Notes: generated by a model not told the origin, from the sequence alone. A stretch of 64,000 nucleotides of DNA from Allomeiothermus sp035760705 (GCA_035760705.1 DASTSL010000124.1:7415-71414), one strand, 5' to 3'. Shown: positions 1 to 7,711, numbered from the stretch's first letter. Numbers and translations: made by a program.

Positions 1-1
1 G

Positions 2-112
2 GTGGGCTTCTGGTTCGCGGTCGCGGTGATCCTGATCGTAGTGGCCTACGGGCTGCCTCTTATTCAGATGTTTACCAGCATCAACCCGGTGCCGGGGATG
101 CGGCTCTGGTAA
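2..112 (+). CDS. C-terminal fragment of a membrane protein, possibly a heme-copper oxidase subunit I
   Basis: An open frame enters from the left edge and stops with TAA. It encodes a hydrophobic stretch (VGFWFAVAVILIVVAYGLPL) followed by a short polar tail ending NPVPGMRLW. A final transmembrane helix followed by a PVPG.RLW tail is how I recall ba3-type cytochrome c oxidase subunit I ending in Thermus relatives. Only 36 residues are visible, so the family call is an inference from recollection. The upstream part lies outside the window. A strong hairpin follows the stop by about 25 bases. Confidence 0.5.
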   Translation: MGFWFAVAVILIVVAYGLPLIQMFTSINPVPGMRLW

Positions 113-137
113 CCTTGCCTCGAACGCTCACCGTTAG

Positions 138-172
138 CCCCTCTCCCTTAGCGCTCTGCACCTGGAGAGGGG
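138..172. repeat. Hairpin repeat with CCCTTAGCGCTCTGC core (copy 1)
   Basis: CCCCTCTCC (138-146) pairs perfectly with GGAGAGGGG (164-172). The loop region contains CCCTTAGCGCTCTGC (145-159), which recurs identically at 10966-10980 inside another hairpin. It follows the stop of the upstream gene and precedes the MFS gene, so it may also end transcription. There is no clear T tract, only ATTTATCT. Confidence 0.6.
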
Positions 173-193
173 ATTTATCTGTAGGCTGTAACC

Positions 194-1354
194 ATGCCAC
201 GCTTGCCTCGAGCCGTCTATGCCCTGGGCTGGGTCAGCCTGTTGATGGATATCGCTTCGGAGATGGTCTACCCGCTCTTGCCCCTCTTCCTGACCACGGT
301 GCTGGGGGCCAGCAAAACCACGGTTGGCTTGGTGGAGGGGGTCGCGGAGGCCACCTCGAGCCTGTTCAAGGTGGTGGGGGGGCGGGTCTCGGACCGGATC
401 GCGGCCCGCAAGCCCCTCCTGTTGGGGGGGTACGGCGCACCCGCCCTCTTCCGGCCCATCCTGGCGCTGGCGGCAGCCCCCTGGCACGTGCTTTTGTACC
501 GGTTTTTGGACCGGGTCGGCAAAGGGGTCCGCACCGCCCCGCGTGACGCCCTGGTCGCCGAGGTCACCCCGCAGGAGCAGTACGGGCGGGCTTACGGGTT
601 GCACCGGGCGATGGACTCGGCAGGAGCGGCCATCGGCCCTTTGCTGGCGGTTTTGCTGCTGCCCCTGGTGGGCTACCGGGGGGTGTTCTGGATCTCGGCC
701 ATCCCGGCCCTACTGGCGGTGGGGGTGATCGCTTTCTTGGTGCGGGAAAAAGCTGGCATCGCCAAGCCGCTTCCGCCCTTCGAGTGGCGCGGGTTCTCCT
801 TTCGTTACCGCTGGTTTTTGCTGGTCTCGAGCGTCTTCACCCTGGGGCTCTCCTCCAACGCGTTTTTGATCTTGAAGCTCTCGAGCCTGGGGCTTTCCAG
901 CACCCAGACCACCCTGGTCTACACCGGCTATAACCTCCTCTACGCGCTGATCTCCTACCCGCTGGGCTCGCTCGCAGACCGCATCGGGCTGCGCCGCCTG
1001 GTGGCGACGGGCTTCGGTACCTACGCCCTGGTGTACTTGGGCTTTGGCCTCTCTACCGCGATCTGGCAGGGGATCGGGCTGTTCTTGCTCTACGCGGTGT
1101 ACAGCGCAGCCTTCGAAGGCAGCAGCCGGGCCTACCTGGCGACGGTCATCCCCGCCACCCAGAAAGCCAGCGCCATCGGCCTCTACCACACCCTGGTGGG
1201 CCTCTTGTTGTTCCCGGCGAGCGCCCTTTTCGGCTTTTTATGGGAGCGCTCGGGGCCGAGCACGGCCTTTTTCACCGGTGCGGCCTTGGCGGGGGTGGCG
1301 CTGGTGCTGTTCGTGCTCGAGCCCAAGCCCTCCGCGGCTACCCTGAAGGCATAG
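194..1354 (+). CDS. Major facilitator superfamily transporter
   Basis: This 386-residue protein is hydrophobic throughout and has the pattern of a 12-helix MFS permease. The first cytoplasmic loop carries GGRVSDRIAARK, a version of the conserved GXXXDRXGR loop after helix 2, and a second copy, GSLADRIGLRR, follows the central loop as expected for the duplicated fold. The N terminus (WVSLLMDIASEMVYPLLPLF) is typical of a bacterial MFS subgroup often annotated as drug or metabolite exporters. The substrate cannot be read from the sequence. The ATG at 194 starts right before the first helix. The gene stands alone between a hairpin repeat and a DUF1353 gene. Confidence 0.85.
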   Translation: MPRLPRAVYALGWVSLLMDIASEMVYPLLPLFLTTVLGASKTTVGLVEGVAEATSSLFKVVGGRVSDRIAARKPLLLGGYGAPALFRPILALAAAPWHVLLYRFLDRVGKGVRTAPRDALVAEVTPQEQYGRAYGLHRAMDSAGAAIGPLLAVLLLPLVGYRGVFWISAIPALLAVGVIAFLVREKAGIAKPLPPFEWRGFSFRYRWFLLVSSVFTLGLSSNAFLILKLSSLGLSSTQTTLVYTGYNLLYALISYPLGSLADRIGLRRLVATGFGTYALVYLGFGLSTAIWQGIGLFLLYAVYSAAFEGSSRAYLATVIPATQKASAIGLYHTLVGLLLFPASALFGFLWERSGPSTAFFTGAALAGVALVLFVLEPKPSAATLKA

Positions 1355-1506
1355 CGGCCAGGGGTCTGGGTTGAACACCATCCTAAAGTTATTCCCCGAA
1401 GAGGGCGGCTCAAACCCCTGCTCCGCACCGCGTATGCTTGCATCCTCGAGTACCAGAACCGGCGCGAAGAAGCGCTCGAGCTGAGGATCGTGACGGGATT
1501 AGAGCC

Positions 1507-1941
1507 ATGAAGCCTTTCGCTTTCCAGCTCGAGCGCACCGCGGTCGTCATCCCCCGATCGAAGCTGCCCCCGCCGGTGATCTCATATCTGGGCGAGGGGC
1601 AGTGGAGCCTCGCCGCCGAGTACGTCTACCAGGATGGCGGGCGCACCCTCCGCATTCCCCGGGGCTTCGTCTTCGATCTGGCCTCGGTTCCCCGCTTCCT
1701 GTGGTGGCTGATCGCCCCCTTCGAGCTTTCCGTCGTGGCCCCGCTGGTCCACGACTTTCTCTATCGCTACCGGGGCAATCCACCCGCAGGCACGGTTGAA
1801 CCGCTCAAGGTCTATACCCGCCGCGAGGCCGACGTGCTTTTCGAGCAGATCATGGTGATGGAGGGGGTTCCGGCCTGGCGGCAGATCAGTGCTTATACCG
1901 CCGTGCGGTTCTTCGGGTTCTTCGTTTGGCCTTCGATCTGA
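1507..1941 (+). CDS. DUF1353 family protein
   Basis: A 144-residue protein if translation begins at ATG 1507 (MKPFAFQLER); the frame stays open upstream to 1438, but that extension looks like spacer. The centre carries IPRGFVFDLASVPRFLWWL followed by VAPLVHDFLYRY, the conserved core of DUF1353, with the S-V-P and H-D-F motifs intact. The domain is common in phage-derived and free-standing bacterial genes and has no settled biochemical role. No phage genes lie nearby. It is followed by the rpsO promoter, and no function can be inferred from context. Confidence 0.75.
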   Translation: MKPFAFQLERTAVVIPRSKLPPPVISYLGEGQWSLAAEYVYQDGGRTLRIPRGFVFDLASVPRFLWWLIAPFELSVVAPLVHDFLYRYRGNPPAGTVEPLKVYTRREADVLFEQIMVMEGVPAWRQISAYTAVRFFGFFVWPSI

Positions 1942-2006
1942 GCCAGGTAGCCTGGGGTGATTTGCTTACCTGTCGCCAAACTCAAAAGCACCCCGAGCCC
2001 TGAAAC

Positions 2007-2035
2007 TTGACTCTGTGCCTTTTCCCCCCTACACT
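2007..2035 (+). promoter_or_regulatory. Sigma-70 type promoter for rpsO
   Basis: A -35 hexamer TTGACT (2007-2012) and a -10 hexamer TACACT (2030-2035) are separated by exactly 17 bases. The predicted start point is near 2042, giving an rpsO leader of about 80 bases. Confidence 0.75.
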
Positions 2036-2041
2036 AGCGTT

Positions 2042-2120
2042 TGGCTCCATCGCCGCCAACGGGCGGCGGGGCCAGAGGGCAGGAAGGTCAGCGCACGTTT
2101 CTGTTCCCGACGGAGGAAGA
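2042..2120 (+). promoter_or_regulatory. rpsO mRNA leader, likely S15 autoregulation site
   Basis: The leader contains a perfect stem CGCCGCC (2051-2057) / GGCGGCG (2062-2068) with a four-base loop, followed by GC-rich sequence and a strong ribosome site GGAGGAAG just before ATG 2121. Ribosomal protein S15 of Thermus thermophilus is known to repress its own translation by binding a rRNA-like three-way junction in its leader. That this leader does the same is inference; I did not resolve the full junction. Confidence 0.45.
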
Positions 2121-2390
2121 ATGCCGCTAGCAAAAGAAGACAAGGCCCGGATCGCAGGCGAATTTGGCAGCTCCGAGAAGGACACCGGCTCCACCGAAGT
2201 CCAGATCGCCATGCTCACCGAGCGGATCAACCGCCTCTCGGCCCACCTCGCCAGCAACAAGAACGACCACCACTCACACCGGGGCCTCCTGACCATGGTA
2301 GGCCGCCGCAAGCGGATGCTCAGCTACCTCGAGCGCGTGGACGAGGCCCGCTACAAGGCCCTCATCGAGCGGCTGGGGCTGCGGAAGTAG
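2121..2390 (+). CDS. rpsO: 30S ribosomal protein S15
   Basis: An 89-residue S15 with the usual bacterial length. It contains the conserved GSSEKDTGSTEVQIAMLTER segment, the LSAHLASNKNDHHSHRGLL helix-loop that binds 16S rRNA helix 22, and the closing YLERVDEARYKALIERLGLRK. S15 is a primary binder of the central domain of 16S rRNA in the small subunit. ATG 2121 is chosen because GGAGGAAG lies directly upstream; the frame is open further 5-prime but that part is leader. The rpsO-pnp order that follows is conserved in many bacteria. Confidence 0.97.
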   Translation: MPLAKEDKARIAGEFGSSEKDTGSTEVQIAMLTERINRLSAHLASNKNDHHSHRGLLTMVGRRKRMLSYLERVDEARYKALIERLGLRK

Positions 2391-2414
2391 TTGCGAAGAC
2401 ACGAAAAATCAGAT

Positions 2415-2434
2415 GGGGCCGGGGGACCGGCCCC
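2415..2434 (+). terminator. Stem-loop after rpsO
   Basis: GGGGCCGG (2415-2422) pairs perfectly with CCGGCCCC (2427-2434) around a GGGA loop, followed by GTCGTCTTGTTGG, which is only moderately T-rich. It could be a leaky terminator or a processing and protecting stem between rpsO and pnp. Confidence 0.55.
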
Positions 2435-2470
2435 GTCGTCTTGTTGGTGAAGCCCCTGTGGGCGTGTTAG

Positions 2471-2699
2471 AGTGCCTAACGGAACCGGGTTCGGGGTGCG
2501 ACAGGCCCGTCCGGATTTAGCGAGGGCCAGGCGGATCGACCCCTGTGTTTAGCAGCGCACGTTCGCTGCTCCCGGCCTGGCGAACAATACATTAGGTGTA
2601 CACCTCAAACGGAGTCGCTGTGCCGAAATTTATGAAACAACCGGACCTTTATGAGACGCAGGCGCTCCGTTTGGGGGTAGAGGAAAAACAGGAGTGAAT
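2471..2699 (+). promoter_or_regulatory. Highly structured rpsO-pnp spacer and pnp leader
   Basis: This non-coding stretch holds nested inverted repeats. An outer stem GCCAGGC (2526-2532) / GCCTGGC (2575-2581) encloses a hairpin AGCAGCG (2551-2557) / CGCTGCT (2564-2570). A perfect 12-base palindrome AGGTGTACACCT follows at 2594-2605. A long hairpin then pairs CAAACGGAG (2606-2614) with CTCCGTTTG (2665-2673), with a second helix CTGTG (2618-2622) / CGCAG (2657-2661) inside. In Escherichia coli, PNPase controls its own mRNA through an RNase III-cut leader stem. An equivalent role here is inference, as is the possibility of a separate small RNA at 2520-2585. Confidence 0.5.
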
Positions 2700-4841
2700 A
2701 TGTCAGAGCAAAGTCCTAACGCCCCCCAAGGCCACCGCTATAGTCTCGAGGTCGGCGGGCGTACCCTCTTCATCGAGACCGGCAAGTACGCCAAGCAGGT
2801 CTCCGGCTCGGTGTGGGTGCGCTACGGCAATACCGTGGTGATGGCCACCGCCCAGGCCTCGGATAAGCCCATCGAGGCCGACTTTCTGCCCCTCACGGTG
2901 GAGTTCGAGGAGCGCCACTACGCGGTGGGCAAGATCCCCGGTTCGTTCATGCGCCGCGAGGGTCGCCCCGGCGAGAAGGCCATCCTCTCGGCCCGGCTCA
3001 CCGACCGGCCCATCCGCCCGCTCTTCCCCAAGGGCTTCCGCCACGAGGTGCAAGTCATCCTGACCGTGCTCAGCGCCGACCAGGAAAACACCCCGGACAT
3101 CCTGGGGCCGATCGCCGCCAGCGCCGCCCTGACCCTCTCCGACATCCCCTGGAATGGGCCTATCGCCAGCGTGCGGGTGGGTCTCCAGGACGGGCGCTTC
3201 GTGCTCAACCCGGTGGCCGCCGAGGAGAGCGACCTCGACTTGGTGGTGGCGGGCTCCAAGGACGCCATCATCATGGTGGAGGCCGGGGCTAAGGAGATCC
3301 CCGAGGAGCAACTGGTGCAGGCCCTCGAGTTCGCCCACCAGGCCATGCAGCCGATCCTCGAGCTGCAAGAGCGGATGCGGGCCGAGCTGGGCAAGCCCAA
3401 GTTCGAGGTGGCGGCCCCCGAGAAACTCGGCGAGGAAGAGACCGAGGCCTTCCACCGGATGGCGCTGGAGCGGGGCCTTTCCGGCGTGCTGCTCACCGCC
3501 TCCAAGGGCGAGCGCAGTCAGGCTATGGAGGCTTTTCGCGAGGCTATCGTTGCCGAGGCGGTGCCGGGCGAGGGCGAGGAAGCGGAGCAGCGCCGCAAGC
3601 TCTACTCCAAGGCCTTCGATGATGTGGTGAAGAAGGAATTGCGCCGCCTGATTCTCGAGGAAGGTAAGCGCGCCGATGGCCGCGGACCCAAGGACGTGCG
3701 CAACATCTGGATCGAGACCGACGTGCTGCCCCGGGCGCACGGCTCGGCGGTCTTTGCCCGCGGCGAGACCCAAGTGCTGGGGGTGGTCACGCTCGGCACG
3801 GGCCGCGACGCGCAACTGGTGGACGACCTGGGCTTGGACACCGAGGACCCCTTCTTGGTGCACTACAACTTCCCCCCCTACTCCACCGGCGAGGTCAAGC
3901 GCCTCCGCGGGGTGAGCCGCCGCGAGGTGGGGCACGGCAATTTGGCCAAGCGGGCCCTGCGCGCGGTGCTGCCCAGCCAGGAGGAGTTCCCCTACACCAT
4001 CCGGGTGGTAGGGGACGTGCTCGAGTCCAACGGCTCGAGTTCGATGGCGACCACCTGCGCGGGCTGCCTGGCCCTGATGGACGCGGGCGTGCCGATCAAG
4101 AAGCCGGTGGCAGGCGTGGCCATGGGTCTGGTCAGCGAGGGCGATAAAAACGTGGTGCTCACTGACATCCTGGGGCTCGAGGACGCCCTGGGCGACATGG
4201 ACTTCAAGGTGACCGGAACCAAGGACGGGGTGACCGCCCTCCAGATGGACATCAAGATCTCCGGGCTCTCCTCCGAGACCATGCGCCAGGCCTTGCTGCA
4301 AGCCAAGGAAGCCCGGCTGCACATCCTGGCCAAGATGGCCGAGGTCTTGCCCGAACCACGCCGCGAACTCAAGCCGCAGGTCCCGCGCATTCTCACCCTC
4401 AAGGTCCCGGTCGAGAAGATCGGGGCCATCATCGGCCCCGGCGGGAAGAACGTGCGGGCCTTGGAAGAACTGGGTGTCGAGGTGGACATCGAACAGGACG
4501 GCACTGTGCGGCTCTTCTCGGCCAACGCCGAGGCCGCCGAGGAGGCCCGCAGCCGCATCCTGGGCCAGACCCAAGAAGCCCGCATCGGCGAGGTCTACGA
4601 GGGGACGGTCTCGAGGATCACCAACTTCGGCGCCTTCGTGACGCTTTTCCCCGGCACCGACGGCCTGTTGCACATCAGCCAGGTCGCGCCAGGCCGGGTG
4701 GAGAAGGTCGAGGACGTGCTCAAGCTGGGGGATAAGATCCGGGTCAAGGTCAACAAGATCGACGAGAAAGGCCGGGTGGACCTGATCCGCCCCGAACTCG
4801 AGGGCCAGATCCCCCCGCGCAAGCCCCCGGTCAAGCGCTGA
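2700..4841 (+). CDS. pnp: Polyribonucleotide nucleotidyltransferase (PNPase)
   Basis: A 713-residue PNPase, the phosphorolytic 3-prime to 5-prime exoribonuclease. In order: a first RNase PH-like domain, a helical linker, the catalytic second RNase PH domain (SNGSSSMATTCAGCLALMDA, then DALGDMDFKVTGTKDG with the conserved aspartates), a KH domain with the GXXG loop in KIGAIIGPGGKNVRAL, and an S1 domain (YEGTVSRITNFGAFVTLFPG). The tail ends PPRKPPVKR, repeated in a micro-ORF at 5791. ATG 2700 is preferred over GTG 2694 because GGAG at 2691-2694 then has normal spacing. The gene follows a structured leader and is followed after 9 bases by a kinase gene. Confidence 0.97.
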   Translation: MSEQSPNAPQGHRYSLEVGGRTLFIETGKYAKQVSGSVWVRYGNTVVMATAQASDKPIEADFLPLTVEFEERHYAVGKIPGSFMRREGRPGEKAILSARLTDRPIRPLFPKGFRHEVQVILTVLSADQENTPDILGPIAASAALTLSDIPWNGPIASVRVGLQDGRFVLNPVAAEESDLDLVVAGSKDAIIMVEAGAKEIPEEQLVQALEFAHQAMQPILELQERMRAELGKPKFEVAAPEKLGEEETEAFHRMALERGLSGVLLTASKGERSQAMEAFREAIVAEAVPGEGEEAEQRRKLYSKAFDDVVKKELRRLILEEGKRADGRGPKDVRNIWIETDVLPRAHGSAVFARGETQVLGVVTLGTGRDAQLVDDLGLDTEDPFLVHYNFPPYSTGEVKRLRGVSRREVGHGNLAKRALRAVLPSQEEFPYTIRVVGDVLESNGSSSMATTCAGCLALMDAGVPIKKPVAGVAMGLVSEGDKNVVLTDILGLEDALGDMDFKVTGTKDGVTALQMDIKISGLSSETMRQALLQAKEARLHILAKMAEVLPEPRRELKPQVPRILTLKVPVEKIGAIIGPGGKNVRALEELGVEVDIEQDGTVRLFSANAEAAEEARSRILGQTQEARIGEVYEGTVSRITNFGAFVTLFPGTDGLLHISQVAPGRVEKVEDVLKLGDKIRVKVNKIDEKGRVDLIRPELEGQIPPRKPPVKR

Positions 4842-4850
4842 AGACACGGC

Positions 4851-5510
4851 ATGGAACGCCAGGCCCTGTTGCGACAGGTCGCCGCCGCCATCCTGGAGCT
4901 GCCCGCCGCCGAGGTGCTGCGGGTAGCCGTGGACGGCGTGGACGGTGCCGGTAAAACCCACTTCGCCGATGAACTCGCCCACGCCCTACAGCCCTCCGGC
5001 CGCCCCCTCATCCGCGCCTCGGTGGACGGCTTCCACAACCCCCGTGCGGTGCGCTACCGGCGGGGCCGGGGCTCGCCGGAGGGCTTCTTCCGCGACTCCT
5101 ACGACTACGCCAAGCTCAAGGAGGTGCTGCTCGACCCGCTGAGCCCGGGCGGCTCCCGCCGCTTTCGCCGCGCCGCCTTCGATCACGCGAACGACGCCCC
5201 GGTCGAGGCGCCGCTCGAGGAAGCCCTCTCCGGCTCCATCCTCATCTTCGATGGCATCTTCCTCCACCGGCCCGAGCTGCGGGGCTACTGGGACTACTCA
5301 GTCTTCCTCGAGGTCGGCTTCGAGGTCTCCATCCCCCGCGGCGCCCAACGCGGCCCCGGCTACGGCTCCCCCGACCCCCACGCCGAGTCCAACCGCCGCT
5401 ACGTCGAGGGTCAGAAGCTCTACCTCAGTGAGTGCAACCCCAAAGCCCACGCCAGCGTGGTGATCAACAACGAGAACCTGGCCGACCCGTACTTCGTGGC
5501 CGGAGACTGA
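4851..5510 (+). CDS. Uridine kinase-like P-loop nucleoside kinase
   Basis: A 219-residue protein of the uridine kinase / phosphoribulokinase group. A Walker A motif GVDGAGKT lies near residues 28-35, followed by the DGFHNPR segment seen in this group (substrate aspartate and histidine), RDSYDYAKLKEVLLDPL, and ILIFDGIFLHRPEL, the Walker B-like strand. Members transfer phosphate from ATP to uridine or related nucleosides; the exact acceptor is uncertain because many such stand-alone genes are uncharacterised. It begins 9 bases after pnp and is probably co-transcribed, which would give a nucleotide-salvage partner to RNA decay. No strong ribosome site is visible. Confidence 0.8.
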   Translation: MERQALLRQVAAAILELPAAEVLRVAVDGVDGAGKTHFADELAHALQPSGRPLIRASVDGFHNPRAVRYRRGRGSPEGFFRDSYDYAKLKEVLLDPLSPGGSRRFRRAAFDHANDAPVEAPLEEALSGSILIFDGIFLHRPELRGYWDYSVFLEVGFEVSIPRGAQRGPGYGSPDPHAESNRRYVEGQKLYLSECNPKAHASVVINNENLADPYFVAGD

Positions 5511-5712
5511 AGGTTCGTGGCTAGTGGCTCGTGGGAACCCCTCTCCCCTAGCTCCCCTAGCTCCTTTGTCGAGGGTCGAGGGCCAAGGCGTCTGGCGTCT
5601 TGCGTACGACGTACAACCCGCGCTCAGCTATCGGCTACCGACCCCGGAGCGTAACCCCCGCTATTTCATATCGCTATCAAATCTGCTAATCTCTCACTTA
5701 GGAGCCTCGGTC
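5511..5712 (+). other. Spacer made of repeat words with possible promoter
   Basis: No gene. The first part repeats spacer words found elsewhere in the window: GGCTCGTGG-like at 5514-5532, CGAGGGTCGAGGGCC around 5573-5584, and GCGTACGACGTAC around 5602-5614. From 5660 the base composition becomes AT-rich (CTATTTCATATCGCTATC) with TAATCT at 5687-5692 as a candidate -10. This may drive the micro-ORFs and rnj. Confidence 0.4.
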
Positions 5713-5745
5713 ATGAGGCGCATTCTGGACTCGGATACGACGTGA
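5713..5745 (+). CDS. Possible 10-residue leader peptide
   Basis: ATG 5713 begins MRRILDSDTT and stops at TGA 5743-5745. A good ribosome site AGGAG (5700-5704) stands 8 bases upstream. It lies after an AT-rich, promoter-like stretch and before the 22-codon ORF. The length is too short to judge by composition; it may be a leader ORF or chance. Confidence 0.25.
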   Translation: MRRILDSDTT

Positions 5746-5790
5746 CTGGCTGCGAGAATGGCCCGCCACGCGGAATAAATGGAGTTTTTC

Positions 5791-5859
5791 ATGGATCACA
5801 ACACGACGACGACTACGTATACCCCTGGCCCCCCGCGCAAGCCGCCGGTAAAGCGCTAA
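5791..5859 (+). CDS. 22-residue micro-ORF sharing the PNPase C-terminal tail
   Basis: ATG 5791 has GGAG at 5781-5784, a correct Shine-Dalgarno spacing. The peptide begins MDHNTTTTTYTPG and ends PPRKPPVKR, the same nine residues that close PNPase at 4841. Over the last 33 bases of the two genes I count 28 identities. Three of the five differences are synonymous third positions or the stop codon (CCC/CCG, GTC/GTA, TGA/TAA). The upstream bases AAATGGAGT also match those before rnj. It sits 74 bases upstream of the RNase J start. Translation and function are unproven. Confidence 0.5.
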   Translation: MDHNTTTTTYTPGPPRKPPVKR

Positions 5860-5933
5860 ACGCAAAACGCCTGACGCAAACCGCAGTCTATCCCTGGCGG
5901 TAGGCGGTAGGCGCTGAGCAAATGGAGTACAAC

Positions 5934-7670
5934 ATGAACGACATCCCCAACCGCCCCCCTAACCAGCGGGGGCCCCGCAAGCGCCGGACGCGGCCCAAGC
6001 CCACCGGCCCGGTGATGCTCGCCAAGCCCAGCGAACACGTGGAGATCATCCCGCTGGGCGGCATGGGCGAGATCGGCAAAAATATGTTCGCCTTCCGTTA
6101 CCACGATGAAATCCTGGTGGTGGACGGCGGTTTGGCCTTCCCCGAGGAGCACATGCCGGGGGTGGATCTGCTGATCCCCCGCATCGATTACCTCCTCGAG
6201 CACCAGCAACTCATCAAGGGCTGGGTACTCACCCACGGCCACGAAGACCACATCGGAGCCCTGCCCTTCATCATGCCCCAGCTTCCCCGGGTTCCCATCT
6301 ACGGGGCCAAGCTCACCCTGGGGCTGGTCAAGGGGAAGCTCGAGGAGTTCGGCCTTCGCGCCGGGGAGTTCAACTTCAAGGAGGTCTCCCCCGACGAGCG
6401 CATCCAGATAGGGCGTTTCTTCACGGTGGACCTCTTCCGCATGACCCACTCCATCCCTGACAACTCCGGGATGATCATCCACACCCCCATCGGCAAGATC
6501 GTCCACACCGGGGACTTCAAGCTCGACCCTACCCCCATCGACGGCAAGACCAGCCACCTGGCCAAGATCGCCCAGGCCGGGGCCGAGGGGGTGCTCTTGC
6601 TCATCGCCGACTCCACCAACGCCGAGCGGCCCGGCATCACCCCCAGCGAGTCGGAGATCGCCAAGGGGCTCGACGCCATCATCGGCAGGGCCCGGGGCCG
6701 CATCTTCGTCACCACCTTCGCCTCGCACATCCACCGCATCCAGTCGGTGATCACCGCCGCCGAGAAGTATGGGCGCAAGGTGGCGATGGAAGGCCGCAGT
6801 ATGCTCAAGTTCAGCCGGATCGCCAGCGATCTGGGCTACATGAGCGTGCGCGAGCGGATCTACACGCTCGACGAGGTCAAGGACCTGCCCGACGAGCAAA
6901 TCCTGGTGCTTTCGACGGGCTCGCAGGGTCAGCCCGAAGCCGCCCTCTCCCGGCTGGCCTTCGGCGGCCACGCAAAATTCGCCCTCAAACCCGGCGATAC
7001 AGTGATCCTCTCCTCGAGCCCCATCCCCGGCAACGAGGAAGCGGTGAACCGGGTCATCAACCAGCTTTACCGGCTGGGGACCTACGTCTACTACCCGCCC
7101 ACCTACCGGGTGCACGCTTCCGGCCACGCCTCACAGGAAGAACTCAAGATCGTCTTGAACCTCACCAACCCCAAGTTCTTCCTGCCCTGGCACGGGGAAA
7201 ACCGCCAGCAGACCAACTTCAAGTGGCTGGCCGAGAGCATGGGCCACCCCCCGCAGCGAACCCTGATCGTGGGAAACGGCCAGCGGGTCAAGCTCACCGC
7301 CGACAGCATCAGCGTGGACGGCGAGGTGCCTGCGGGTGTGCTCTACGTGGACGGGCTGGGCGTGGGCGACATCACCGATGAGATCCTCGAGGACCGCCAA
7401 CACATGGCCGCCGAGGGCGTCGTGGTCATCACCGCCCTGGTGAGCCGCGAGGCCCCCACCGTGCAGATCGTCTCCAAGGGCTTCGTCAAGGCCGGGGAGC
7501 GCCTGTTGAGCGAGGTGCGCAGCCTGGTCTTCGAGGCCATCCACACCGGGGTGCGGGAGAAAAAGCGGCTCGAGGCCATCCGCGACGACATCTACTACCC
7601 GGTGAAGAAGTTCCTGCGCAAGGCCACCGGGCGCGACCCGGTGATCATCCCGGTGGTGATCGAGGGTTAA
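5934..7670 (+). CDS. rnj: Ribonuclease J
   Basis: A 578-residue metallo-beta-lactamase / beta-CASP ribonuclease that acts as endonuclease and 5-prime exonuclease in mRNA decay and rRNA maturation. The zinc site motif is LTHGHEDHIGALPF; further metal ligands lie in VHTGDFK, and the beta-CASP motifs appear as STNAERPG, TFASHIHRIQ and HASGHASQEELK, with FFLPWHGENRQQ completing the site. An N-terminal basic, proline-rich tail (RPPNQRGPRKRRTRPKPTGP) precedes the catalytic core. ATG 5934 is chosen because GGAG at 5925-5928 gives normal spacing; ATG 5922 would place the ribosome site inside the gene. It lies downstream of pnp, so the exoribonuclease and RNase J genes are neighbours. Confidence 0.96.
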   Translation: MNDIPNRPPNQRGPRKRRTRPKPTGPVMLAKPSEHVEIIPLGGMGEIGKNMFAFRYHDEILVVDGGLAFPEEHMPGVDLLIPRIDYLLEHQQLIKGWVLTHGHEDHIGALPFIMPQLPRVPIYGAKLTLGLVKGKLEEFGLRAGEFNFKEVSPDERIQIGRFFTVDLFRMTHSIPDNSGMIIHTPIGKIVHTGDFKLDPTPIDGKTSHLAKIAQAGAEGVLLLIADSTNAERPGITPSESEIAKGLDAIIGRARGRIFVTTFASHIHRIQSVITAAEKYGRKVAMEGRSMLKFSRIASDLGYMSVRERIYTLDEVKDLPDEQILVLSTGSQGQPEAALSRLAFGGHAKFALKPGDTVILSSSPIPGNEEAVNRVINQLYRLGTYVYYPPTYRVHASGHASQEELKIVLNLTNPKFFLPWHGENRQQTNFKWLAESMGHPPQRTLIVGNGQRVKLTADSISVDGEVPAGVLYVDGLGVGDITDEILEDRQHMAAEGVVVITALVSREAPTVQIVSKGFVKAGERLLSEVRSLVFEAIHTGVREKKRLEAIRDDIYYPVKKFLRKATGRDPVIIPVVIEG

Positions 7671-7678
7671 AGGCAGTC

Positions 7679-7711
7679 CCCCCAAGCGCTATGGCGCAGA
7701 GTGCTTGGGGG
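7679..7711 (+). terminator. Hairpin after rnj
   Basis: CCCCCAAGC (7679-7687) pairs perfectly with GCTTGGGGG (7703-7711). No T tract follows. A second hairpin-forming stretch, CCCCCTTGCGGCGCAA... AGGGGG around 7757-7785, fills the rest of the gap to the convergent tlpA-like gene. Confidence 0.45.

Noticed and set aside
2703..4982. A 759-codon open frame antisense to pnp
   Set aside because: It mirrors PNPase codons in a high-GC gene and its translation is rich in H, L, G and D with no domain; pnp is unmistakable on the other strand.
5524..5745. A 73-codon ORF between the uridine-kinase-like gene and rnj
   Set aside because: Its codons come from spacer repeat words shared with other intergenic regions, and it has no ribosome site.
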